DNA from: Marinagarivorans sp. UBA5870
GTDB taxonomy: Bacteria; Pseudomonadota; Gammaproteobacteria; Pseudomonadales; Cellvibrionaceae
DNA: 10,360 nucleotides
NCBI GenBank assembly: GCA_002432555.1
Contig: DJFO01000204.1
Location: forward strand, 9,751-20,110
Direction of reading: 5' to 3'
The translations under genes and the position numbers were made by a program. Under the pieces are notes generated by a model that saw only the letters and a program-made list of their open reading frames with translations, was not told the DNA's origin and ran no database searches. Shown here piece by piece: positions 1 to 6,818 of this stretch (positions are counted from its first letter, which is position 1; each line of letters starts with the position of its first letter).

Positions 1-769
1 AAATATAGCTTGTTACGGTGCTCCCTTCCCGTCTCATTCTCAGCCACTTCGGCGGCATAAAATATTCGACTTTTCCGCCATTGATTGTCGACTGAGTCGC
101 GCCTCCGGCAGTAGTTCTAGACTGATACCTCGCCCCGTCCCGCGGTCGCAACAAGAGCAGGGCGTTGACCGCTCCAGGTGTCAGATCCTGGCGCACCATC
201 AAGCCAAACTTGGTCCAGCTGTCGGTATTGGTGAGGCCGGTTACCCGCGCGGTAATTTGTACGTTGCCGCTCGATTGCCGATATAGATAATGAAAGGCGT
301 CCGCTGTCCCGTCTATATCCCCGCCCGATCCCTTGGTGGTTATAGTGTTGTTGCTGAAAGTCGTGCTGCCCGCTGCGCCTGTGGTGCCTATATCAGAAGC
401 AGAGAAGCCGGTGTTTGCGCTGATTTGAATGGATTTCGTCTGGTGGACGACAAAGGGGCAATTCGTCGACTGAACCTGGCAGACCATTATTCGGTAGCCG
501 TAGTTACCCGAGCTGTATTGAAAGGATCTGGACCCGGTGAAGGCGCCTTGGATGTTCACGTCCGTCCAGGTGCCGCTGTTCTTACTTTCTTGGAGGCGGA
601 TCGCCTGGTGGGTGGAGGCGAGATCGGCATAATCCCACGAAACCTGGAAACCGCCATTTATATGCGTCTGGGGTACGGTCAAGGTGGCCGCCAGCAGCGG
701 TTCGACAAATGCCAGCAGCGCTGAAATAAAAAGAAGTCGACTGAGAATGTGTACGAGCTTAGGGTGCAT
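1..769 (-). CDS. Secreted Fn3-like plus concanavalin-like domain protein (C-terminus beyond window)
   Basis: The frame is open from ATG at 769 to the left window edge (256 codons, no stop), so only the N-terminal part is seen. The start is supported by AGGAG (780-776) with a 6-nt spacer. Residues 1-28 form a Sec signal peptide (hydrophobic LLFISALLAF, cleavage near LLA/AT). Residues about 30-117 look like a fibronectin type III or Ig-like beta domain, with WDY and a C97/C104 pair. From about 118 to the edge the sequence resembles the jelly-roll (DUF1349/LamG-like) domains of extracellular proteins: key stretches are GSGGDIDGTADAFHYLY (148-164), ITARVTGLTNTDSWTKFGLM (172-191) and the R-T-x-G-G segment near 218-223. 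Such modules usually bind or surround carbohydrate-active or adhesive domains. The catalytic part, if any, lies outside the window, so no enzymatic function is claimed. Confidence 0.8.
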   Translation of the reverse strand, partial: MHPKLVHILSRLLFISALLAFVEPLLAATLTVPQTHINGGFQVSWDYADLASTHQAIRLQESKNSGTWTDVNIQGAFTGSRSFQYSSGNYGYRIMVCQVQSTNCPFVVHQTKSIQISANTGFSASDIGTTGAAGSTTFSNNTITTKGSGGDIDGTADAFHYLYRQSSGNVQITARVTGLTNTDSWTKFGLMVRQDLTPGAVNALLLLRPRDGARYQSRTTAGGATQSTINGGKVEYFMPPKWLRMRREGSTVTSYI

Positions 770-911
770 GAACGTCTCCTGTTCTTGCGGGTGGGTTTAG
801 TGTCCAAAGTCCAGAACGTGTGAAATAACAGGCGCGTGTCGCCGGGCGGCGGCCGGTCCGAGTCGCCTAAGTGTGAATGCGCAGGTATGGATTAATGTAC
901 AGTACCGCGAT

Positions 912-938
912 TTTATAGGGGCGCCTCGCCTCGGTCAA
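912..938 (-). promoter_or_regulatory. Possible sigma70 promoter for the secreted Fn3/ConA protein
   Basis: On the minus strand TTGACC (938-933, five of six matches to the -35 box) is followed after 15 bp by TATAAA (917-912, five of six matches to the -10 box). The spacer is two bases shorter than ideal. If real, it gives a leader of roughly 135 nt before the ATG at 769. The -35 box falls at the loop of the dyad at 923-954. Confidence 0.3.
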
Positions 939-954
939 GCCGAGGCGGCGAGGC
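923..954. repeat. GC-rich interrupted dyad in the intergenic region
   Basis: GCCTCG-CCTCGG (923-934), loop TCAAG (935-939), CCGAGG (940-945), a 3-nt bulge CGG, then CGAGGC (949-954): two stacked 6-bp stems. There is no T-run on either side, so it is not a standard intrinsic terminator. It sits over the possible -35 box of the minus-strand gene and could be an operator, a transcript hairpin or a dispersed extragenic palindrome. The function is not determined. Confidence 0.45.
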
Positions 955-1257
955 TTCTTGCCGCCGCATAGAACGCGGGCACTGTTCGGTTCCGGCCTGC
1001 CAGCCTGTGGTTAAGGACAGGGAAGCGCCCAGCTTCCTGCGGCGGCAGGGCTTATGGCTCTAGTCCCAGACCCTATGCCGACTGGTTGGCAAAAATCAGG
1101 TTTTATCGGTTTCCGGGGCTTTCGAGATTGGACTGGCGCTTTTCTTTTGTTAACTTTAACCTTTGCCAAATTTGTCTGCCGTCCAGCCTTTGCTCTGGTG
1201 ACCCAAAAATATAAAACATAAAAAGCCGCGTAAGGCGCGCTTGTCCGGGGATGCGTA
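955..1257. other. Intergenic region upstream of the cytochrome operon; no gene seen
   Basis: No credible coding sequence or RNA gene is visible. The only structure noted is a 6-bp hairpin, GGAAGC (1021-1026), loop GCCCA, GCTTCC (1032-1037). An AT-rich stretch at 1201-1222 holds TATAAA (1210-1215), the best -10 candidate for the downstream operon, but no convincing -35 box lies at the right distance. I compared the stretch by eye with cobalamin and c-di-GMP riboswitch cores and found no match. Confidence 0.4.
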
Positions 1258-3333
1258 ATGAAAAAGCTCACCATTGTGCTGCTGGCGATATGGTTATGCG
1301 CGTGCGGTGGAGAATCCACGCGGGAACCGAATGGCTCTTCCAGCAGTTCGAGTTCCTCCAGCAGTTCCAGCGCGTCGAGCAGTTCGAGTTCTTCAAGCAG
1401 TTCGAGCGCCTCCAGTAGTTCTTCTTCGGGTGGTTCCTCCTCCAGCAGCTCAAGTTCCTCCTCGTCCAGCAGTTCATCTTCCTCCAGCAACTCATCTTCG
1501 GGTGGCGGGACTTTTGATTTGGAGCGCGGGGCGTCGCTTTATCAGATGAATTGCTCCGAATGTCACGGTGCCACGGGTCGGGGAGTCGGGGCCATCAAAG
1601 GTATCAACGGCGCCAATTTTACCCAGGCGATCCTCTCGCAATTTATCGATACTTATATGCCCAACGGCACAGGTCTCGTATCCAAGCGGGTTTATACCCC
1701 TGCGGATTGCACCGGCGACTGTGCGCAAGATGTTGCCGCATTTATTCTGGCGGGATTCCCCGGCGATGTAGGCCATGGTGAGGATGTGGTGACGTTTGCC
1801 GGTTGCACGCAGCCCGAGGGAGCGCCCGCCGCGCGGGCCCTCCGGCAGCTGACGCGGCATGAATACCAAAATACCGTCAACGATATTTTCAAGTTAAAAC
1901 TCAACCTCACTACAAATTTTCCGCAGGAGAGCCGCATCCACGGCTTTACCAATAACGCGGACGCAGCCTTTGTGACTGCGCGTCACCTCGACGTTTATTA
2001 CGCGGCGGCGGCCAAAGTTGCGCAGGAGGCCACCAGCCAGCAAAATTTCCGCGCGGCGATCTGGGAGAATGGCTTGGGTTGCGGTTCCAATTTGGAATGC
2101 GTCAACCGCTTCCTTGATGTCTTCGGCACCAAGATATTTCGCCGTCCGCTGACCGATGCGGAAAAAGCCACCTACCTGGTGTTTTTCAAGGATGGAGTGA
2201 CCGACTTCAATCACAGCGATCATTTCCGCCAGGCGATCCGACAAGGCATCATGGTTTTATTGATGTCACCGCACTTTTTGTACAGATCTGAAATGGGGGT
2301 GCCCGAGGGGAACCTCTATTCTTTGAGCCAGTGGGAAATCGCCACGCTGCTGTCCTACACCTTCACCGGATCAACCCCCGACAGCACCCTGCTCGAAAAA
2401 GCGCGCGCCGGCCAATTGAATACCAAAACCGCCCTGAAGCAGGAGGCCGAACGGCTCTTAGCGACCCCCGCAGGGCGGGTACAGATGGCGCATTTCGCAG
2501 CCGAATGGTGGGATGCGGATGCGGAGGTCGTCGGGTCCAAAAACGAACAGCTTTACCCAGGCTACGGACCCGGCACTATCCTGAGTATGGTGGGCGAGCT
2601 GAAAAACTTTTTCCTCGAAGTCGCTTTCAATTCCAGCGGCGCATTTGAGGAGCTGTTTATGGCCGACTATACGGTCGTCAACGACGAACTCGGCCGTTTT
2701 TACGGGCTGGGTGGTCAAAGCGCGGGATTCCATCGCGTAACCACCACTCAACGCGGCGGAGTTCTCACCCTCGGGGCCATACTCGCGGCCAATGCAAGCA
2801 CTGAGGAAACGTCGCCGGTCAAACGCGGGATTTTTGTGCGTGAGCAGCTGCTGTGTGATGGACTGCCGCCGATACCTAGGGATATCAATATTGCCGCGCC
2901 CGACTTGGATCCTTCCAAACCCGTGCGCGAGCGCTTCACCGCCCATTCGGCCAATGAGGTTTGCTGGAATTGCCACCAATTTATCGACCACATAGGTTAT
3001 GCCTTGGAAAATTTTGACGCTGCCGGCCGCTACCGGGCGACGGAGAACGGCCTGGCAATTCGCACCGATGGTTTAGTGCAGGCGATCGATGCGTCGGACG
3101 ATGATCGGCCGATCGCTGATCGGCGCGATTTGGCCGCGCTCTTGGCCGACGCAGATTCGACCAAAGCCTGTATGGCGCGCCAGTACTACCGCTATGTGGG
3201 CGGTTATTCCGAAGGTGCGGTGGACCAATGCGCCCTCAATAATCTCAATAAAATATTCAGCGACAGCGGCTTTGACATTCCGAGCCTGCTGGTGGGTATT
3301 ACCCAGCTCGACTCCTTCGTGCTGCGCCGATGA
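1258..3333 (+). CDS. Polyserine-linked c-type cytochrome lipoprotein, DUF1592/DUF1588/DUF1585 family
   Basis: The 691-aa protein starts with a lipoprotein signal (lipobox L-C-A-C, lipidated Cys16). A linker follows at residues 27-81, 50 of 55 of them serine, then a small cytochrome c-like domain with heme motif CSECH (99-103) and a further C151/C155 pair. After that come the domains usual in planctomycete-type cytochromes: DUF1587 (about 193-255, RALRQLTRHEYQNTVNDIF), DUF1595 (about 280-340, FRRPLTDAEK), DUF1592 (about 355-480), DUF1588 (about 499-600, with a second heme-type motif CWNCH at 569-573) and DUF1585 to the end. The family is extracytoplasmic; its reaction is unknown to me, though two CxxCH motifs suggest electron transfer. 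ATG 1258 has only a weak GGGG upstream. The stop overlaps an upstream ATG of the DUF1552 gene, so the two are probably co-transcribed. Confidence 0.9.
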   Translation: MKKLTIVLLAIWLCACGGESTREPNGSSSSSSSSSSSSASSSSSSSSSSSASSSSSSGGSSSSSSSSSSSSSSSSSSNSSSGGGTFDLERGASLYQMNCSECHGATGRGVGAIKGINGANFTQAILSQFIDTYMPNGTGLVSKRVYTPADCTGDCAQDVAAFILAGFPGDVGHGEDVVTFAGCTQPEGAPAARALRQLTRHEYQNTVNDIFKLKLNLTTNFPQESRIHGFTNNADAAFVTARHLDVYYAAAAKVAQEATSQQNFRAAIWENGLGCGSNLECVNRFLDVFGTKIFRRPLTDAEKATYLVFFKDGVTDFNHSDHFRQAIRQGIMVLLMSPHFLYRSEMGVPEGNLYSLSQWEIATLLSYTFTGSTPDSTLLEKARAGQLNTKTALKQEAERLLATPAGRVQMAHFAAEWWDADAEVVGSKNEQLYPGYGPGTILSMVGELKNFFLEVAFNSSGAFEELFMADYTVVNDELGRFYGLGGQSAGFHRVTTTQRGGVLTLGAILAANASTEETSPVKRGIFVREQLLCDGLPPIPRDINIAAPDLDPSKPVRERFTAHSANEVCWNCHQFIDHIGYALENFDAAGRYRATENGLAIRTDGLVQAIDASDDDRPIADRRDLAALLADADSTKACMARQYYRYVGGYSEGAVDQCALNNLNKIFSDSGFDIPSLLVGITQLDSFVLRR
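1336..1500 (+). repeat. Polyserine linker coding repeat
   Basis: Residues 27-81 of the cytochrome are 50 serines broken only by Ala39, Ala51, Gly58-59 and Asn78, then followed by three glycines. All six serine codons are used, so selection appears to act on the amino acids and not on a simple DNA repeat. The unit AGCAGTTCGAG nevertheless recurs three times, suggesting local duplication. The antisense strand is open as a Leu/Glu-rich frame, which is an artefact. Confidence 0.9.
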
Positions 3334-3347
3334 CCCGAGGTGATGCC

Positions 3348-4649
3348 ATGAAAATTCGCAATACGCGCCGCCGCTTTATTAAAAACATGTTTGTTGCCGG
3401 CACACTGTCGCCGCTGGCCATGTCCGTTGCCCGACCCATTTTGGCCGCTGGGGAAAATATTCCACGAGTCATTTTTATCTATGTACCCGACGGGGTCTAC
3501 AGCACCTTAAAAGATTCCCACGGGGCCGTGACTCAGGAAGGTACCTGGCACCCGACTGGGGACCCGAGCAACCCGCAATTAAATTTGATGACCAAAGCTT
3601 TTGCGCCGGTGAAGGAGCACCTGGTTTGGCTGCAGGGCCTCAACATGTACGGCGGTGGGGGCTCCCACCAGGGCGGCGCGCGCAAAGTGCTGACCGGCAA
3701 CGGCAATGACTCCCTGGATGTGGTGCTCGGGCGCCAGGCCAATATCGGTGGCAAAACTCCGATCAGCAACATCAACTTGGGTGTGATGGCCAACTTTCAG
3801 GCGGGCACCACTGACCATGTGCATTATCTGAACGGTGTGTCCATCAAACCCGAAGACGATCCCGTAGCGGCATTCAACCGAGTGTACGGGATTACCTCGG
3901 TAGGTGATTTGGGCGGTTATGATCCACGCCGGGATATCGTTAGCCTGACCAATCAGGAATTGACCGCGCTGATGAAAAATGACCTGGGCATGGACGAGCG
4001 CCTCAAACTCGAAACTCACATAGATGCGCTGAATCAGCTACAGAAAAAACTGGACGGGGTATCCACCGGGGGTGGTGGCGACGGCGGTTTGTGCGATATC
4101 ACTTCTTTCAATCCCGCCGATTTTAACACCGAGAGTCCCGATGGCGTTTATCCACCCCTCATCCATCTCGAGCCAAATTTTGAGCCGATTGCCAAATTGC
4201 AGGTCGATCTGATTACCCGTCTGCTTGCCTGTGATATGACGCGCGTCGCCGGCCTGCAGTTTTCCCACACCACCAGTAATTTCCGCAGTCACCACAGTAT
4301 TTCGCATAATTTCAGCCAGGCATGGGTCGATTCGCTGAATTTTTTCTACGGCTTTATAGTGCAGCTGATTCAGTCACTTAAGGCCGTACCGGACGGGACC
4401 GGCACTCTGCTGGACAATACGCTTATTTATATGTATTCGTGTCTCGGAGACGGGAAGTTGCACGATCATGATGACATGCCGTTTATGTTGGCCGGCGGCG
4501 GTGCCAAGGGTATACGAGGGAATCGCCAGTTGCATTTTAACGGCGCGGACCACACCAAGCTGCTTGTTACAATCGCCGGTGTCATGGGGTACGAAATCGA
4601 CAGTTTCGGTACAAATGGTGTGTCTGGCGGCCTCAGCGGAATTGTTTAA
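3348..4649 (+). CDS. Tat-exported DUF1552 protein
   Basis: The 433-aa protein has an N-terminal twin-arginine signal, RRRFIK at residues 7-12, then a hydrophobic stretch and a cleavage site near ILA/AG. This fits export of a folded protein to the periplasm. The body matches DUF1552, a family related to DUF1501/sulfatase-like (alkaline phosphatase superfamily) proteins and typically encoded beside DUF1592-type cytochromes. Recognisable parts are the VIFIYVPDGVYS opening, the GGGGSHQGGARKVLTG segment, LQFSHTTSNFRSHHSISH and the late segment with GDGKLHDHDDMPFMLAGGG. The many His and Asp residues could bind metal, which is inference. ATG 3348 is preferred over in-frame ATG 3330 because GAGG (3337-3340) lies 7 nt upstream and the Tat motif then falls close to the N-terminus. 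The intergenic gap is 14 nt. The substrate is unknown. Confidence 0.88.
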   Translation: MKIRNTRRRFIKNMFVAGTLSPLAMSVARPILAAGENIPRVIFIYVPDGVYSTLKDSHGAVTQEGTWHPTGDPSNPQLNLMTKAFAPVKEHLVWLQGLNMYGGGGSHQGGARKVLTGNGNDSLDVVLGRQANIGGKTPISNINLGVMANFQAGTTDHVHYLNGVSIKPEDDPVAAFNRVYGITSVGDLGGYDPRRDIVSLTNQELTALMKNDLGMDERLKLETHIDALNQLQKKLDGVSTGGGGDGGLCDITSFNPADFNTESPDGVYPPLIHLEPNFEPIAKLQVDLITRLLACDMTRVAGLQFSHTTSNFRSHHSISHNFSQAWVDSLNFFYGFIVQLIQSLKAVPDGTGTLLDNTLIYMYSCLGDGKLHDHDDMPFMLAGGGAKGIRGNRQLHFNGADHTKLLVTIAGVMGYEIDSFGTNGVSGGLSGIV

Positions 4650-4670
4650 ACCAGATGTAGTGTGCGATTT

Positions 4671-4696
4671 TCCCGGCGTTAGCCGGGATTTTTTTT
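4671..4696 (+). terminator. Rho-independent terminator of the cytochrome/DUF1552 operon
   Basis: A perfect 7-bp stem TCCCGGC (4671-4677) / GCCGGGA (4682-4688) with tetraloop GTTA is followed by eight T residues (4689-4696). It starts 22 nt after the DUF1552 stop. On the minus strand the hairpin is followed by AAAATCGC with no T-run, so it should not terminate the convergent response-regulator transcript. Confidence 0.92.
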
Positions 4697-4700
4697 GCCG

Positions 4701-5300
4701 CTAACTTGTTCCATCCTTTAATTGCAGCAGTATGCGCACCGCGCGGCGCAGGCTGTCATTGTCAAAAGGTTTCGTCAGTACCGCATCGGCCCCGGCCGAT
4801 CGCGCTTTCGCCATCAGGCTCGGCATAGAGTTGGAAATAACGAGAATTTTTGCCTTGTGGGTTTGGGTGGTGCGGATGTGCTCGATCAGCTCGACCCCAC
4901 CCATGCCGTCCAGGCTCAGGTCGAGTGTCATCAGCTGGGGCTTGCGCCGGATATAGGAGACGCTCGCGTCAAAGCCATTGTTGACCTGCAGTACCTCCAG
5001 GCCCATGTTGCGCAGGACTCGCTCTATGATATTGGCCATAGGTTTATCTTCATCGACCACGAGCACCCGGGGCGAGGAACCCGCGCTGGTCGTGTGATCG
5101 GAAAGCAATTCCGCCGGAATTGCCAGGTGGTTTTGGTGCATGAAGTGTACAAGGTCTGCGGTTTTGATGAGGGGCGCAGCTTCGTCACTCTTGGCCACCA
5201 GGCGACCTTTTTGCAACCAGCCGGAGACGGTTTGGAGCGAGACTCCGCAGTAGCGTGCCACCTCGTCGAGGGTGAGATAGCGCGCTTCGGATTCACTCAT
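4701..5300 (-). CDS. Response regulator with N-terminal excisionase-like HTH and C-terminal receiver domain
   Basis: The 199-aa protein has a helix-turn-helix of the MerR/excisionase (HTH_17) type at residues 8-60 (LTLDEVARYCGVSLQTVSGWL), a short linker, then a CheY-like receiver domain from about 78 to 193. The receiver keeps the acidic pocket D83-E84-D85, the phospho-acceptor D127 (TLDLSL), S156 at the switch Ser/Thr position and K177 in LTKPFD, so it should be phosphorylatable. The order is opposite to OmpR and NarL regulators, where the receiver comes first. No histidine kinase lies in the window, making it an orphan here. ATG 5300 is chosen over TTG 5312 because GGAG sits 6 nt upstream. 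It is divergent from the DUF707-like gene, whose promoter region holds palindromes it could bind. That is inference. Confidence 0.88.
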   Translation of the reverse strand: MSESEARYLTLDEVARYCGVSLQTVSGWLQKGRLVAKSDEAAPLIKTADLVHFMHQNHLAIPAELLSDHTTSAGSSPRVLVVDEDKPMANIIERVLRNMGLEVLQVNNGFDASVSYIRRKPQLMTLDLSLDGMGGVELIEHIRTTQTHKAKILVISNSMPSLMAKARSAGADAVLTKPFDNDSLRRAVRILLQLKDGTS

Positions 5301-5360
5301 AACAATCTCCAAGTACAGGTAGCGGTGCGAGACAGGTGAAACCGCGACCGCTTTTTGCTA

Positions 5361-5366
5361 AGTATA
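5361..5366 (-). promoter_or_regulatory. Possible -10 box for the HTH-receiver gene
   Basis: TATACT on the minus strand (five of six matches), about 60 nt upstream of ATG 5300. No recognisable -35 hexamer is present at 16-18 bp, so an activator may be needed or the match may be chance. Confidence 0.3.
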
Positions 5367-5449
5367 GACGGAGTTTTGCAGGCTCCTTTCGCGCCGGATG
5401 GCGCCTAACCTGTATGCCGCCGACCAGTGCCAGCCGGAGCGAATTACCT

Positions 5450-5479
5450 CGGCAGCCGTTGCTGCGGCAGCCGCTGCTG
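5450..5479. repeat. Two-copy 15-bp tandem repeat
   Basis: CGGCAGCCGTTGCTG (5450-5464) is directly followed by CGGCAGCCGCTGCTG (5465-5479), with 14 of 15 bases identical. It lies in the divergent intergenic region just upstream of the TATAAT box and overlaps the place where a -35 element or activator site would be. Confidence 0.7.
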
Positions 5480-5500
5480 CGACGACCCGTTGTTAAAAGT

Positions 5501-5506
5501 TATAAT
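5501..5506 (+). promoter_or_regulatory. -10 box of the DUF707-like gene
   Basis: A perfect TATAAT stands 54 nt upstream of the start at 5561, inside TTGTTAAAAGTTATAATG. No good -35 hexamer lies 16-18 bp upstream (TGCGAC at 17 bp is poor), which suggests a promoter needing activation. The predicted transcription start, about 5513, falls inside the adjacent palindrome. Confidence 0.55.
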
Positions 5507-5507
5507 G

Positions 5508-5529
5508 CCGTCCGTTTTAAAACCGACGG
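5508..5529. promoter_or_regulatory. 22-bp palindromic operator candidate
   Basis: CCGTCCGTTTT (5508-5518) and AAAACCGACGG (5519-5529) are inverted copies that pair at 10 of 11 positions. The site begins one base after the TATAAT box and spans the expected transcription start, the classic position of a repressor site. The half-site CCGTCC recurs in the hairpin at 5531-5548. The cognate protein is unknown; the divergent HTH regulator is a candidate. Confidence 0.5.
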
Positions 5530-5530
5530 G

Positions 5531-5548
5531 GCCGTCCGCGGGGACGGC
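5531..5548 (+). promoter_or_regulatory. Leader hairpin abutting the ribosome binding site
   Basis: GCCGTCC (5531-5537), loop GCGG, GGACGGC (5542-5548): a perfect 7-bp GC-rich stem ending one base before the ribosome binding site AGAGG (5549-5553) of the gene starting at 5561. It may modulate translation in the RNA or be a second operator in the DNA. There is no T-run, so it is not a terminator. Confidence 0.5.
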
Positions 5549-5560
5549 AGAGGTACAAAC

Positions 5561-6373
5561 ATGTTTCGCAGCAAAAAATCCGCCTGGATTCGGCGCCGGT
5601 TGCAAGGGCGATTTCCAGGCTGGCGGGTCTCCCCGCCGCGTGCCCAGTTGACGGGGTTGCGGGACCTGAAAGTTCTCGTGGTGGGGATTTATCTGGCGGA
5701 TCGCGCCAACCGGGTCGCGCATCTGGTGCGGCGTTTCGGGGAAAGCAACCGATTATCGGTGACGCAGCGCTGGGCTGGCTTGCAGGGCGAGTCGGAGGAT
5801 CCGCAGGTGAAAGCCGTGACACTGTTCGCCAGCGAGGAACTCATCCCGAAGTTCACGCTGCTCAACCGCCTCCTGCGGCCCGAGGATTTGACGGAGTTTG
5901 ATCTGGTCCTGGTGAGCGACGACGACGTCTCCCTGCCAGAAGGATTTTTAGAGACTTATGTTGCCGCGCAGATTCGCTATGGTTTTGCCTTGGCGCAACC
6001 GGCCCGTGCCTGGCACAGCTTTTATGACCACCGATTTACCCTGCGCAAGCCGTGGCTGCGAGCCCGGCAGACGCACTTCGTGGAAATTGGTCCCATATTT
6101 TCCCTGACGCGCGCCGCTTTTCCGGTTTTATTGCCGTTCGACAGTGCAAGTCCAATGGGTTTCGGTTTTGATTTCGTCTGGCCGCAGCGGATCCAACAGG
6201 CGGGACTCACCATGGGCATCATCGATGCGGTGTCGGTGGACCACAGTTTCCGGCCCCAGGGCAGCTCTTATTCGCAGACAAAAAATATAACAGCCATGCG
6301 GGAGTACTTAGCGGCAAACCCGCATTTTACCGCCGCGCAGGCAAAACAAACGGTGCGAGTTTTTCTGACTTGA
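5561..6373 (+). CDS. DUF707-like protein, putative GT-A-type glycosyltransferase
   Basis: The 270-aa protein begins with a basic N-terminus lacking a signal peptide, so it is probably cytoplasmic. A Rossmann-like start (LKVLVVGIYLADRANRVAHLV, from about residue 48) is followed at about 113-125 by FDLVLVSDDDVSLP, an Asp triplet D120-D122 after a hydrophobic strand, as in the DxD metal-nucleotide site of GT-A glycosyltransferases. Later blocks are FVEIGPIFSLTRAAFPVLLPFD and MGFGFDFVWPQRIQ, then a conserved-looking VDHSFRPQG near the end. The layout matches DUF707 as I remember it, but I cannot confirm this without a profile search. ATG 5561 is preferred over upstream in-frame ATG 5336 because AGAGG lies 7 nt upstream and the TATAAT box at 5501 would fall inside the longer frame. 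It ends 13 nt from the convergent cyclotransferase gene. Donor and acceptor are unknown. Confidence 0.75.
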   Translation: MFRSKKSAWIRRRLQGRFPGWRVSPPRAQLTGLRDLKVLVVGIYLADRANRVAHLVRRFGESNRLSVTQRWAGLQGESEDPQVKAVTLFASEELIPKFTLLNRLLRPEDLTEFDLVLVSDDDVSLPEGFLETYVAAQIRYGFALAQPARAWHSFYDHRFTLRKPWLRARQTHFVEIGPIFSLTRAAFPVLLPFDSASPMGFGFDFVWPQRIQQAGLTMGIIDAVSVDHSFRPQGSSYSQTKNITAMREYLAANPHFTAAQAKQTVRVFLT

Positions 6374-6386
6374 GGAAATGAAGAGC

Positions 6387-6818
6387 TTAGGCAGCGCCCG
6401 TGCGAGCGATAAACCGGGGGAGGTGGCACCGGCTAAAAATCTCGGGGCGCCAAGGCCGTATCGAGGCGAGTTTGCGGAAACGCGGGTGCAGCAGATAAAT
6501 GTCCGCCTTGTACCATCGATTGCCTAACGCCGAACGCACCCGCCAACTGCTCCGCAAATAATAGTCCCCCTCAAACCCGTCCAAGGCAACAATATCGGTT
6601 TCTGTTACGTTTAAATAGAGCAGGCCAGAGAGGGCTCTCGCGGTTTGGCAAGGAACCGCCACCGGGTAACAATCACCGCGGATGCAGGTGCGCTTAACAC
6701 CGTGCGCGGTGGCGGGAAGCTTGGTATAGGCACCGGCCGTGACTCGCTGCCAGATCTCGTCAAACATCAGCGAGCCATAGGTGAAAATATGGCGCTCTGT
6801 CACTCGAGGCTGTTTCAT
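6387..6818 (-). CDS. Gamma-glutamylcyclotransferase (AIG2)-like protein
   Basis: The 143-aa protein has the short length and both hallmarks of the GGCT/AIG2/YtfP fold: the N-terminal YGSL substrate-binding loop (residues 14-17, in FTYGSLMF) and ALDGFEGDYYLR, whose E83 aligns with the catalytic glutamate. Enzymes of this fold release 5-oxoproline from gamma-glutamyl amines or peptides; the substrate here is unknown. It has no signal peptide and is probably cytoplasmic. The ATG at 6818 has no good ribosome binding site and lies within the left inverted repeat of the element at 6803-6944, so the first five or six residues are element-derived. GTG at 6803 would put YGSL at residue 9, closer to the family norm, and may be the original start. 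It follows the five-gene envelope operon in the same direction but is separated from it by the repeat. Confidence 0.85.
   Translation of the reverse strand: MKQPRVTERHIFTYGSLMFDEIWQRVTAGAYTKLPATAHGVKRTCIRGDCYPVAVPCQTARALSGLLYLNVTETDIVALDGFEGDYYLRSSWRVRSALGNRWYKADIYLLHPRFRKLASIRPWRPEIFSRCHLPRFIARTGAA

Noticed and set aside
290..724. Plus-strand open frame of 144 codons
   Set aside because: It is antisense to the secreted Fn3/concanavalin-like protein, which has a signal peptide, ribosome binding site and recognisable domain blocks on the minus strand.
897..905. GTAC-A-GTAC palindrome as a LexA-type site
   Set aside because: Only one CTGT half is present and no ACAG half follows at the required spacing.
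955..1257. Possible riboswitch upstream of the cytochrome operon (ACAGGGAAG recalls cobalamin elements)
   Set aside because: The rest of the cobalamin core and a sequestering stem near the start codon are absent; only a small hairpin at 1021-1037 is seen.
1011..1490. Minus-strand frame rich in Leu and Glu
   Set aside because: It is the antisense of the serine-codon repeat of the cytochrome gene; composition explains it and it has no ribosome binding site or homology.
4722..5339. Plus-strand open frame of 205 codons
   Set aside because: It is antisense to the HTH-receiver gene, which retains every receiver-domain residue.
5336..5560. N-terminal extension of the DUF707-like gene
   Set aside because: The extra 75 residues are Arg/Pro/Leu-rich low-complexity sequence, the region contains a TATAAT box, palindromes and a tandem repeat, and ATG 5561 has the better ribosome binding site.
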